In this document: positions 1-7,607 of the stretch, piece by piece
Layout of the letters: every line of letters begins with the position of its first letter
How positions within the stretch are numbered: the stretch's first letter is position 1
Origin: Alphaproteobacteria bacterium UBA3768
Lineage (GTDB): Bacteria > Pseudomonadota > Alphaproteobacteria > CAAHEQ01 > UBA3637
DNA: 64,000 bases
Direction of reading: 5' to 3'
Assembly (NCBI GenBank): GCA_002372315.1
Contig: DFFU01000012.1
Location: 77,157-141,156, forward strand
Made by a program: the position numbers and the translations under genes
The notes under the pieces: model-generated
The model's input: only the letters and a program-made list of their open reading frames with translations
What the model was told of the DNA's origin: nothing
Database searches by the model: none

Positions 1-91
1 TATATTTCATATCTATAATAGAGCCTGTCACATGCCAAAAAAAGTGTTCATCAGAACGCAAAACTTTTCTTAAAACATTTAAATCTGACAT
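1..91 (-). CDS. 5' end of an unidentified gene, cut by the window edge
   Basis: An ATG at 91 on the minus strand opens a frame that stays open for 30 codons to the window edge. It begins MSDLNVLRKVLRSDEHFF and continues WHVTG. An AAAGGA Shine-Dalgarno lies about eight bases upstream, which is the main support. The frame is too short to recognise a family. It is transcribed divergently from the barrel protein at 295, and the roughly 200 bp between them should hold both promoters. Confidence 0.5.
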   Translation of the reverse strand, partial: MSDLNVLRKVLRSDEHFFWHVTGSIIDMKY

Positions 92-294
92 TTTTTATTC
101 CTTTTGTTACGGTTCAGTTTAATGGTTTATGATAAAAAAATCAAGCATTATTTTTATTCTGTTTCATAAACAAATATGTGTTTGATATATCAGGATATTT
201 ATTTTTATGAAAAGATGAAAAAATACTAGATTTTTGTTTTTTACAACACCAATGTAATCAGTGCTTCAACTGATAAAAAGAAAGGAGAAATCAA

Positions 295-879
295 ATGAAG
301 AAATTATTGTTATCCGGATTGGCTGTGATGGGATTGTTGTCAACAACAGTGGCAGCTCGAGCCGAAGAAGATTATTGGAATATGAGTGATGGTTATGCCG
401 TAATGCAAGCCGGCTATGGTTTTGGTCATAAAGATTATAAAGAATCGGGTGTGTTTGCGTTGGGTGGTGGTTATCACTTTAACCCTTACATACGTGGGGA
501 TATCACAGTCGGTATGCGCGCGTGGGGGGAAGTGAAACATGATGACACAAAAGTGGACACATGGTCTGTCCCAGCGTTGGCAAATATATACGTCAATGTG
601 CCTTGGCAAAAAATGGGTTTATATGTGATGGGTGGATTAGGTGCTAGCTATAATAAAACAGATGGTTCATCCTATACCAGCGGGGACAGTAAAGTCAGTT
701 TTGCTTGGACAGCCGGTGCAGGTATTGATTATCGTTTAAATAAATGTTGGAGCATGGACTTAGGCTATCGCTATGTTGATTTAGGCGAAGGCCGTTCCAA
801 ATTGAAAGTAGATGGGGTACACGTTAAAAAAGACATTCGTTCCCATGATATTTTGTTGTCCGCACGTTATTATTTTTAA
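295..879 (+). CDS. outer-membrane beta-barrel protein (OmpA/OMP_b-brl type)
   Basis: The 194-residue protein has a signal peptide (MKKLLLSGLAVMGLLSTTVA, cleavage near ARA-EED). The mature part alternates Gly/aromatic-rich strands, such as AVMQAGYGFG and LYVMGGLGASYNK. It ends in the aromatic C-terminal signature ARYYF, used by the BAM machinery for barrel insertion. Size and pattern fit the eight-stranded small porin-like family (PF13505). The start is supported by AAAGGAG seven bases upstream. It is a single gene closed by the hairpin at 893-924. The substrate or ligand is unknown; a structural or adhesive surface role is as likely as transport. Confidence 0.8.
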   Translation: MKKLLLSGLAVMGLLSTTVAARAEEDYWNMSDGYAVMQAGYGFGHKDYKESGVFALGGGYHFNPYIRGDITVGMRAWGEVKHDDTKVDTWSVPALANIYVNVPWQKMGLYVMGGLGASYNKTDGSSYTSGDSKVSFAWTAGAGIDYRLNKCWSMDLGYRYVDLGEGRSKLKVDGVHVKKDIRSHDILLSARYYF

Positions 880-892
880 TAACATATGGAAT

Positions 893-924
893 AAAAAAAC
901 GGACGCTTTCAAGCGTCCGTTTTG
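893..924. terminator. bidirectional intrinsic terminator
   Basis: A perfect 10-bp stem (ACGGACGCTT / AAGCGTCCGT, loop TC) lies between two convergent genes, with A-runs on the left and T-runs on the right. It can therefore end transcription of the barrel gene at 295 on the plus strand and of the gene at 927-1850 on the minus strand. Confidence 0.9.
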
Positions 925-926
925 TG

Positions 927-1850
927 TTATTTGGTGGCCGAATAGTTGCCGACATATTGCAGACCAATCACGGCTTGGGTTTTGTGCTCGCCACCGATAC
1001 CTTGCTGGATACCTGCTACTGCTGTAAATCCTTTGCCGATATTATAGCTGATACCTGCTTCGGCAATGCCACCGATTTTACCCGAGCTGGGCTTGCATAC
1101 TTCCGCGTTGGCAAACAGGGCCAGTTTATCGGTGATGTTGTGTTTGGCGGATAAAACCCCAGTTGTTTTATGGTTTTTATACATGATTTCGCCGACTACA
1201 GCATTGTTTTTATCGGGGGTCCAAGCTACGGTTGCACCACCATAAGTCAAGGGTCTAGCACCGCCGGCGGCTTGGAATTGTACGCCCCAAGCATTATTGA
1301 ACTGCTTTTTATAACCGACCAAAGCATTGTCCCAGTGATGTGGGCCCGCTTTACAACCTGTGGCCAAAGTACCGATTTCTACACCCCAAGGTTTATAGTT
1401 CAAGCTGCTGCCGGTGAATCCTCGGCTCGTTCCATTCAAACGTACATCATTAGAAAAGAAAGTTGTAGCAGGAACATTTTTGTATCCAGCAGTTTGGAAA
1501 GGTGTACATTCACGTCCAATCATAGCTTCCCAGTCTTCGGTGTGAAGGACAAGTTTGCTCATAAGGGTCATCCAATCTGTCTTTCCACCATCCAATTCAC
1601 CCCATCTGTAAAAAGAGCCTTCATAATAAACTCCTTTCTGGTCGGCTTCAACCCCGATATGCGGTTTGATGGTAATATCACCGAATCCTTTTTGATCAGA
1701 AGATTTTTCGCCGTTCACAAATAAAGTCACATTGGCATCTGTTTTTAAATCACGTTGTTGATCATCGGCACCTTCCGCATTTGCTTTTGGTGTTGTACCC
1801 AACAAAGCGCCCATTACGGCCAACATTTTTAAAAGTTTATTTTTCATCAT
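927..1850 (-). CDS. predicted outer-membrane protein, barrel-like, family not recognised
   Basis: The start is the ATG-ATG pair at 1850/1847, directly after GAAAGGAGGACACC; a longer frame reaching 1880 would put the ribosome site inside the gene. The 307-residue product has a signal peptide (MKNKLLKMLAVMGALLGTTP, cleavage near ANA-EG). The mature part is rich in Gly, Tyr and Trp with alternating hydrophobic strands, e.g. AVVGEIMYKNHKTTGVLSAK and GISYNIGKGFTAVAGIQQG. That is the pattern of a 12- to 16-strand barrel. It has two Cys residues. It converges on the other barrel gene and shares its terminator. No specific porin family was recognised, so function is open. Confidence 0.65.
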   Translation of the reverse strand: MMKNKLLKMLAVMGALLGTTPKANAEGADDQQRDLKTDANVTLFVNGEKSSDQKGFGDITIKPHIGVEADQKGVYYEGSFYRWGELDGGKTDWMTLMSKLVLHTEDWEAMIGRECTPFQTAGYKNVPATTFFSNDVRLNGTSRGFTGSSLNYKPWGVEIGTLATGCKAGPHHWDNALVGYKKQFNNAWGVQFQAAGGARPLTYGGATVAWTPDKNNAVVGEIMYKNHKTTGVLSAKHNITDKLALFANAEVCKPSSGKIGGIAEAGISYNIGKGFTAVAGIQQGIGGEHKTQAVIGLQYVGNYSATK

Positions 1851-2014
1851 GGTGTCCTCCTTTCTTTTTTGGACAAGCATATTTTAACCTTAATAGGCGA
1901 ATAAACATAGGATAATCAGTTGAAAATCAATAAGGCTATGTTTTTTATATAGCCTAAAAGTTGAAGTTATATAAAAAGCATATTTTGACTTATTTTGGAT
2001 GTGTAAAAAACAGG

Positions 2015-2043
2015 TTGAATTTTGAAAGATTTTATGGTATAAT
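2015..2043 (+). promoter_or_regulatory. sigma70 promoter of a leaderless transcript
   Basis: A -35 TTGAAT (2015-2020), 17-bp spacer and -10 TATAAT (2038-2043) with the extended TG-N motif precede the ATG at 2050 by exactly six bases. The predicted first transcribed base is the A of the start codon, and no Shine-Dalgarno is present. Confidence 0.75.
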
Positions 2044-2049
2044 CTAGTC

Positions 2050-2256
2050 ATGGAAAAGGAAACTATTTACATTAAGGGTGATGATATTTCTACAGAAGAG
2101 CTAACGCGCAGGCTTAATCGTGAACGCAGAAGTTTTTTAGAATTTGAAAAAGAAAAAATTAGAGTAAATGATCAGTTGGATAAATTGCAAAAATCCTCTA
2201 GAATGTCTCATATTGATTGGCGTTTAGAAGAATTAAAAAGGGAGATGGGCAGATGA
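2050..2256 (+). CDS. small conserved-looking helical protein upstream of hisS
   Basis: The 68-residue protein is highly charged (MEKETIYIKGDDISTEELTR...), almost certainly alpha-helical, with a heptad-like stretch around residues 30-65. It has no signal peptide or membrane segment. Its stop overlaps the hisS start (ATGA at 2253-2256), so the two are translationally coupled. The promoter at 2015-2043 places transcription start on its ATG. I do not recognise the family; coupling to hisS is the only hint of role. The overlap and the promoter make it likely to be a real gene. Confidence 0.65.
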   Translation: MEKETIYIKGDDISTEELTRRLNRERRSFLEFEKEKIRVNDQLDKLQKSSRMSHIDWRLEELKREMGR

Positions 2257-3551
2257 AAGAAACGATTGATACTCAACCTTTGCGTGGTATGCGCGATTTT
2301 TTACCGAAGGATTGGATTTTTCGCAAACAATTGATGCAAATTTGGTCAGAGGTGGCCGAACAAAATGGCTTTGTGCGTTATGAAACGCCGATTGTAGAAT
2401 CTCTTTCTTTGTTGGAACGTAAAGCAGGCGAGGAAATCTCGGATCAAATTTATAATTTTGAAGATAAATCAGGTCGTGCCATTGCTTTGCGCCCAGAAAT
2501 TACGCCATCTATGGTGCGTATTGTATCAGCCAATCGTGATCATTTTCCATCAACGGGTAAAGTGTATTCCATTGGTCAATGTTTCCGCTATGAAAGAGCC
2601 TCATTGGGGCGTAAACGTGAACACTTTCAGTGGAACATTGATATCGTGGGTGAAACAGGTGTGATTTGTGAGGCCTATTTAATTCAGACGGCGATTCAGG
2701 TGATGGCACGTTTGGGGTTTGTCAACGGTGAATATCGTGTGCGTGTGAATAATCGTGTGTTAGTGTCAGACTTTTTAAATACTTTGGATATTGCGGGTGA
2801 AAAAGCATTGGCTGTGATGGGTGTGATGGATAAAAAGGAAAAAGTTTCTCCCGAAGCATTCGATGAAATGTTGGGTGAAATTGGTATCAATAAGGCTCAG
2901 ATTGAAAAAATCAATGCTTTTATGCAATCCAAAGACCTTAAAACAATTGAAAAGTTTGTGCCATCAGATTGTCAAGGATTGAAAGATTTGCAACAATTTT
3001 GGTCCTATTGCCAAGCACTTGATATTACAGATTTTGTACAGATTGATACAGCGATTGTGCGTGGGCTTGCTTATTACACAGGTATTGTATTTGAATGTTT
3101 TGACACAAAAGGTAAGTTCCGTGCGATTTTCGGTGGTGGACGCTATGATCATTTGTTTGAACGATTGACAGGACGCCCCTGTGCTGCGGTCGGTATGGGC
3201 TTTGGTGATGTTGTGGTGGAAGAACTTTATAAGGATAAATTTGGTGCTCATGACAAATATGAAGGCGTGGATATTATGTTGGGTGGCTTTGGTGCGGGTG
3301 CAGAACCTGTATTATTAAAACTTGTCAGTCAATTAGATCAAACGCCTTATACTTTGGATTATGATTTTAAGGCGTCCGCCCCTGGTAAATTTTTGGGGCG
3401 TGCGGATAAACGTGGCGCAAAGGTGGCCATTTATATCGGTGAAAATGAATTGAATGAAGGCATGGTAATGGTGAAAAATTTACAGACCAAAGAACAAGTC
3501 ATGCTGTCCCCCGATGAAGTGGTGCAAAACTTGGAAAAAGTTTTGAAATAG
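2253..3551 (+). CDS. hisS: histidyl-tRNA synthetase
   Basis: A class II aminoacyl-tRNA synthetase that charges tRNA-His in the cytosol. In the 432-residue protein the motif 2 region is visible as QCFRYERASLGRKREHFQWN. The histidine-binding signature is VRGLAYYTGIVFE near residue 270. Motif 3 is FGGGRYDHL, and an anticodon-binding domain occupies the last 90 residues. I start at ATG 2253, coupled to the preceding small gene, rather than at the in-frame ATG at 2217 inside that gene. Length is normal for the family. The N-terminal LRGMRDFLPKDW is the usual HisRS opening. Confidence 0.95.
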   Translation: MKETIDTQPLRGMRDFLPKDWIFRKQLMQIWSEVAEQNGFVRYETPIVESLSLLERKAGEEISDQIYNFEDKSGRAIALRPEITPSMVRIVSANRDHFPSTGKVYSIGQCFRYERASLGRKREHFQWNIDIVGETGVICEAYLIQTAIQVMARLGFVNGEYRVRVNNRVLVSDFLNTLDIAGEKALAVMGVMDKKEKVSPEAFDEMLGEIGINKAQIEKINAFMQSKDLKTIEKFVPSDCQGLKDLQQFWSYCQALDITDFVQIDTAIVRGLAYYTGIVFECFDTKGKFRAIFGGGRYDHLFERLTGRPCAAVGMGFGDVVVEELYKDKFGAHDKYEGVDIMLGGFGAGAEPVLLKLVSQLDQTPYTLDYDFKASAPGKFLGRADKRGAKVAIYIGENELNEGMVMVKNLQTKEQVMLSPDEVVQNLEKVLK

Positions 3552-3574
3552 TTTTTCGTTCAAAGGGGGGAAAG

Positions 3575-4387
3575 ATGAAAAAATGGATTTTTGTATTATT
3601 GTTGGGAATTTCGTTGCCTTGCTGGGCAATAGAATGTTCCTCAAACAAACCTTTAATAATAACTAAAACTATTTGTTCTGATCCGGGTAGATGCCAAGAA
3701 ATAGAAGAATGTAGGGACTGTTCATTTTTAGGGCCAGCAAAGGCTATAAAAGAGAATTGTATACAATGCGATAGAGAATATGTAGATGGTTGGTGTTTGC
3801 CAAAAAAATGCCCCAAGGGATATTTTATGAGTAAATTTATAGAGTGTTTACCATGTGATGAAAAGGAAAATATTTGGGCATCTGCAGAACATTGTACACA
3901 CTGTCCCAATCGTAAATATTTCCATGAAAAATGCATTTTAGGATGTCCAAATGGGCAATTTTTAGGACAAGATGGAGTGTGTTATTCATGTTTCTCTAAA
4001 GATGGTATTAAGTCATCAGATAATGAGGAATGCAGAAAATGTGCTAATCGTATTGAAGAAAATGGTATTTGTATTTTAAGAGATGGCCCAAAAGTTCTTC
4101 CCAAAAAGAATGAACAATCTTCAATAGGAATATCAAAAAGAGTGGTGATTAATCCAGATAAAAATCAAAATTATTCTTTTTGTGGGAGTGTTCAACCATC
4201 AAAACCTTGTCTTTTTTATGTACAAAATTATAAAACATATGATATGCTGGGAGATGATTTTTTAAAGGAAGTAGCTTCTAAAATAAATCGAGGAATTTTT
4301 GAAATACAAAAGAGTAATCCTTCGTACCAAAAGATGCTTGTGAAGCCAGGGTATTTTGCTGAAATTATTGTGCCTGCACTGAGATAA
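3575..4387 (+). CDS. secreted CxxC-rich protein of the 'CPNR' repeat type
   Basis: A signal peptide (MKKWIFVLLLGISLPCWA) is followed by about 150 residues holding roughly two dozen Cys, mostly as CxxC pairs. These include ECRDC, NCIQC, HCTHCPNRKY, VCYSC and ECRKCANR. The last 90 residues are a Cys-poor domain beginning near VVINPDKNQNYSFC. The recurring unit (CxxCPNRxY, four to five residues, then C) is shared with the gene at 9773, so the two are paralogues. Export to the oxidising periplasm or surface with disulfides is likely. GGGGGGAAAG precedes the ATG, 23 bp after hisS. Function is unknown. Confidence 0.75.
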   Translation: MKKWIFVLLLGISLPCWAIECSSNKPLIITKTICSDPGRCQEIEECRDCSFLGPAKAIKENCIQCDREYVDGWCLPKKCPKGYFMSKFIECLPCDEKENIWASAEHCTHCPNRKYFHEKCILGCPNGQFLGQDGVCYSCFSKDGIKSSDNEECRKCANRIEENGICILRDGPKVLPKKNEQSSIGISKRVVINPDKNQNYSFCGSVQPSKPCLFYVQNYKTYDMLGDDFLKEVASKINRGIFEIQKSNPSYQKMLVKPGYFAEIIVPALR

Positions 4388-4414
4388 AAAATCCCCCGAT
4401 TTTGGGGGATTTTT
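4386..4414. terminator. bidirectional intrinsic terminator
   Basis: A stem AATCCCCC / GGGGGATT with a six-base loop is flanked by AAAAA on the left and TTTT on the right. It lies between the Cys-rich gene (plus) and the HIT gene (minus), whose stop is at 4430. Confidence 0.9.
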
Positions 4415-4429
4415 GATATCTATTCAATT

Positions 4430-4783
4430 TTAAATCTGATCTGTCGGTAAGACTTCGCCACCCAAGATGTGGGCGTGGAAGTGTGGAACTTCCTGACCGG
4501 CATTTTTGCCTGTGTTCATTACGATGCGATAGCCGCCTTCTTTTAATCCTAATAAATTTGTTACATGAACCACTGCACGGAAAAAGTCGGTCAGTTCTTT
4601 ATCGGATGAATGTTCCAAAAAATCTTGGAAATTGACATACATACTTTTGGGAATCACTAAAGCGTGAATTTTAGCTTTAGGGTTGATATCGTAAAACGAT
4701 AAAACTTTGTCGTCTTCATAGATTTTATTGCAAGGAATTTCACCTCTTAAAATTTTAGCAAAGACATTATTTGCATCATACAT
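4430..4783 (-). CDS. HIT-family nucleotide hydrolase (HINT/PKCI type)
   Basis: The 117-residue protein carries the histidine triad as VPHFHAHILGG near its C-terminus, with the typical N-terminal FAKILRGEIPCNKIYED and the strand YDINPKAKIHALVIPK. The family hydrolyses nucleoside phosphoramidates and AMP adducts in the cytosol. The start is ATG 4783 because AAAAGGAG lies seven bases upstream; a longer frame to 4819 has no ribosome site. Its promoter overlaps the divergent DUF2066 promoter. The physiological substrate is unknown, as for most bacterial HINTs. Confidence 0.92.
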   Translation of the reverse strand: MYDANNVFAKILRGEIPCNKIYEDDKVLSFYDINPKAKIHALVIPKSMYVNFQDFLEHSSDKELTDFFRAVVHVTNLLGLKEGGYRIVMNTGKNAGQEVPHFHAHILGGEVLPTDQI

Positions 4784-4804
4784 GATTTTTTCTCCTTTTT
4801 TCAG

Positions 4805-4847
4805 TTGCGTTTTTATCAAATTTTATGCTACAATAGCTTTATTCCAA
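4805..4847. promoter_or_regulatory. overlapping divergent promoters (HIT gene / DUF2066 operon)
   Basis: Plus strand: TTGCGT (4805-4810), 18 bp, TACAAT (4829-4834) with TG-C directly before the -10, firing toward 4866. Minus strand: TTGGAA (4847-4842), 16 bp, TAAAAT (4825-4820), firing toward the HIT gene at 4783. The two core promoters interleave, so RNA polymerase cannot occupy both at once. Confidence 0.55.
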
Positions 4848-4865
4848 AAAAAGGGCAACAAAAAA

Positions 4866-5918
4866 ATGATAAAAAAAATTTTATTGGTTTTATTTTTAAT
4901 TTTTATGGTTGGTACTGTATGGGCGGATATGTATCTGGCTGATCCCATTGCTGTTCAAGCTGATGGTGACAATCCTGTTCAGGCTAAACAGTTGGCTTTA
5001 GAACATGCTCAACGCCAATCTTTTGCTCAAGTTTTACGTCGCTTAATGGGGCGCGATTTGTTCACTCAAGAAATGCCCATTTCGGATATTGTCAACTTGG
5101 TTCAGGATGTATCAATCCAAAATGAAAAAAATACGGCTCAAACTTATTGGGCAACAGTTCGGGTACGTTTTCAACCAGATGCAGTACGCAATTTCTTAAA
5201 CGCACACAATCAATCCTATTTAAAATCGGATCCCCCTTCATTTTTGGTGATTCCTGTTCAGATACAGGGTACAGAAATCGTTGGATTAGAGGACGAAAAT
5301 AGTTTTTATCAATTGTTGCGTTCCAAAGAAAATTTATCTGATTTTTATCAAATGGTTTTGCCTGTGGGTGATTTGGATGAAATGGTTATGGTAAATCGTG
5401 CGTTACGTTCAAAACAATATGATGATTTGTTGCCTTTAACAAATCGCTATGGGACGGAGGCTGTGTTAATTGTTTTTGCTAGTGCTAAGGGGAATAACGA
5501 TTGGCGGTTTTCATCAATTGTGATTCCTGAGGATAAAAAATCTTCAAATGTGGAAATTGATGATTGGTACAATGTGCTTTCTTTGAATGATGGATGGGAA
5601 AGATTGTTGAGTCGTATGGAGGAAGATTGGCGATTAAATGATGTTGTCAGTGAAAATCAAAATGACACATATTATGCCCGCTTAAATGAAAATTCTTTGA
5701 TGATGTGGGCACAAGACGAAAAAGCTTTCCGTAAAATGGAGTTTTTAAAAGATTTTATGTTGCGTGGTGTATATCAACATCAGATGTTATTTTCTTTTTC
5801 CTTTACGGGTACACGCTCGGAGTTGATTGAAAATTGGGATCAAGCAGGTTGGGTATGGCATCCAGACATGACTGGTCCCAGTGGCACTTTAACCAGAAAA
5901 GAGGTATATTATGAATAA
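4866..5918 (+). CDS. DUF2066-domain secreted/periplasmic protein
   Basis: The 350-residue protein has a signal peptide (MIKKILLVLFLIFMVGTVWA). It then shows the DUF2066 opening of a 'DG.NPVQAKQLALEHAQRQSF' pattern near residue 35. I use ATG 4866; a longer frame to 4728 would run antisense through the HIT gene and lose the signal peptide. It heads the operon DUF2066 / AI-2E permease / hdaA / ftsK, an order familiar from alphaproteobacteria, and its 3' end overlaps the permease start by 8 bp. Biochemical function of DUF2066 is not established. Confidence 0.8.
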   Translation: MIKKILLVLFLIFMVGTVWADMYLADPIAVQADGDNPVQAKQLALEHAQRQSFAQVLRRLMGRDLFTQEMPISDIVNLVQDVSIQNEKNTAQTYWATVRVRFQPDAVRNFLNAHNQSYLKSDPPSFLVIPVQIQGTEIVGLEDENSFYQLLRSKENLSDFYQMVLPVGDLDEMVMVNRALRSKQYDDLLPLTNRYGTEAVLIVFASAKGNNDWRFSSIVIPEDKKSSNVEIDDWYNVLSLNDGWERLLSRMEEDWRLNDVVSENQNDTYYARLNENSLMMWAQDEKAFRKMEFLKDFMLRGVYQHQMLFSFSFTGTRSELIENWDQAGWVWHPDMTGPSGTLTRKEVYYE

Positions 5919-6957
5919 AAAGTGGATACTACCCGCACTTGTCATAGTTTTATTGCTTTGTTTTTTTAATGCTATTCAAGGAATCTTATTACCTTTTGTT
6001 ATAGCGTTCGTTTTGGCTTATTTGCTGAATCCATTTGTTGCGTGGTTTAGTAAGAAAATAGGCCGTACATTGGCCTCTGTTTTTGCGGTCAGTTTTGTAT
6101 TGGTTATATGCGTTTTATTGTCGTTTTTATTGTTGCCTATTTTACAAACACAAATCAGTTTGTTTATCGGTCGTGTTCCTTTGATGGCTGATCAATTGGT
6201 TGGTTATTTGAAAAAGTTTGTTTTGTGGAGTCGTCCCGAGATGTCCTATCAGCAAATATATCATTTGTCTGAGGCAACAACGCAAACAGCGGTGAGTGTT
6301 CTAAAAGCAATGGGTGTAGGACTTAATCAGGTCGTTTCGGGAAGTTTGGCTGTTGTCAATATTTTGGCGTTGTTGTTTATCAGTCCTATTATTTTGTTCT
6401 ATGTATTGAAGGATTTACCAAAAATGAAAAAGAAAGCACAAGAAGCGTTACCGAAGGCATATCGCGGTCAGATTCAGTCTTTGGCACAAGAATTGGATAA
6501 AACATTGGCTGGTTTTTTGCGTGGACAATCATCTGTGTGTGTACTATTGGCTATTTACTATGCTTGTGCGCTCACTTTAATTGGATTAGATTTAGGGGTT
6601 GTTATTGGTATTACAACTGGTATTTTATCCTTTATCCCTTATGTTGGCTTCTTGATTGGATTGGTTGTATCGTTGATTTTGGCCTTAGTGCAAGCACCAG
6701 GTTGGTCCTTGCTTTTATGGGTGCTTGGTATTTTTATTGTGGGCAATATTTTGGAAGGGTATATTTTGACACCCAATCTCGTGGGGAAAAAGGTGGGGCT
6801 TCATCCAGTATGGATATTGTTTGCTTTATTGGCAGGAGGTTCTTTATTTGGATTTTTGGGTGTGCTAGTGGCTGTGCCTGTGGCCGCTGTTATCGGGGTT
6901 TTGGTTCGCCATTTGTACGCTTTGTACCAACATACGCGTTTTTATAAAGGTGAGTGA
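5911..6957 (+). CDS. AI-2E family permease (PF01594)
   Basis: An inner-membrane protein of 348 residues with about seven to eight hydrophobic segments. There is a paired set at residues 5-45 and a long central cytosolic/periplasmic loop around 90-200. The C-terminal block contains the family signature IPYVGFLIGLVVSLILAL and the ILTPNLVGKKVGLHPV motif. Family members have been linked to export of small molecules, signal molecules or Na+/H+ exchange, so the substrate cannot be stated. It overlaps DUF2066 upstream and couples to hdaA downstream. Confidence 0.88.
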   Translation: MNKKWILPALVIVLLLCFFNAIQGILLPFVIAFVLAYLLNPFVAWFSKKIGRTLASVFAVSFVLVICVLLSFLLLPILQTQISLFIGRVPLMADQLVGYLKKFVLWSRPEMSYQQIYHLSEATTQTAVSVLKAMGVGLNQVVSGSLAVVNILALLFISPIILFYVLKDLPKMKKKAQEALPKAYRGQIQSLAQELDKTLAGFLRGQSSVCVLLAIYYACALTLIGLDLGVVIGITTGILSFIPYVGFLIGLVVSLILALVQAPGWSLLLWVLGIFIVGNILEGYILTPNLVGKKVGLHPVWILFALLAGGSLFGFLGVLVAVPVAAVIGVLVRHLYALYQHTRFYKGE

Positions 6958-7607
6958 TGAGCGAACAGTTAGCATTTGATTTACCCTATCGAACAGCTTA
7001 TGGACGTGAAAGGTTCTGGGTTGCTCCATGTAATCAAGAAGCCATCACTTGGATTGATCGTTATCCAAATTGGCCAGCACATGCGTTGTTGATTTATGGT
7101 CCATCGGGTTCTGGGAAGACACATTTGGCAACCCTGTTTTCAAATATTATTATTCAGGCTCAGGATTTATTGCGTGATTTTCGGCCTGATTTTCAAAAGA
7201 AAATGGTAATTGAAAATGTGCAAAATTTGGCTGATGAAGAGGCTCTTTTACACCTGTTTAATTTTATGCAAGAAATGGGTGGAGATTTATTGTTAACAGC
7301 GCAAAGAATTCCACATTTTCAATTACCTGATTTGCAATCTCGATTAAATATGATTCCCAAGGCCGAAATTGTCATGCCTGATGAATCGGTTATGCGTGCG
7401 GTTGCACACAAGGCTTTTGAAGACAGGCATATTTTGGTAGATGATGCTGTTTTGGATTATTTATCTGTTCACTTAACGCGTTCTTTTTCGCTCTTACAAC
7501 AAGTTATTGAACGGGCGGATAAATTGTCTTTGGAGGTGGGACGTAAAATCACGATACCCATTTTAAAGCAAGTTATGCAGGAGTTAAAGGGAGTAATGGA
7601 TGTTTAA
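6957..7607 (+). CDS. hdaA: HdaA/Hda-like DnaA-related AAA+ regulator of replication initiation
   Basis: The 216-residue protein has a short AAA+ module. It opens with a clamp-binding-like N-terminus (EQLAFDLPYR, compare the QLxLPL motif of Hda), followed by Walker A GPSGSGKTHLA near residue 45 and a lid/sensor region. It lacks the DnaA DNA-binding domain. Hda stimulates ATP hydrolysis on DnaA together with the sliding clamp (RIDA), lowering re-initiation. The start could be GTG 6954 or ATG 6957; I choose the ATG, which overlaps the permease stop (TGATG). AAAGGTGA precedes it. Confidence 0.85.
   Translation: MSEQLAFDLPYRTAYGRERFWVAPCNQEAITWIDRYPNWPAHALLIYGPSGSGKTHLATLFSNIIIQAQDLLRDFRPDFQKKMVIENVQNLADEEALLHLFNFMQEMGGDLLLTAQRIPHFQLPDLQSRLNMIPKAEIVMPDESVMRAVAHKAFEDRHILVDDAVLDYLSVHLTRSFSLLQQVIERADKLSLEVGRKITIPILKQVMQELKGVMDV

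Noticed and set aside
36..294. Promoter for the barrel gene at 295 (TTGATA 182 / TATGAA 206)
   Set aside because: Spacing of 18 and a weak -10 with a long leader made it no better than chance in such AT-rich sequence.
1170..1724. 184-codon open frame on the plus strand
   Set aside because: It is antisense to the barrel protein at 927-1850, which has a signal peptide and ribosome site; the plus-strand translation shows no domain and no start signals.
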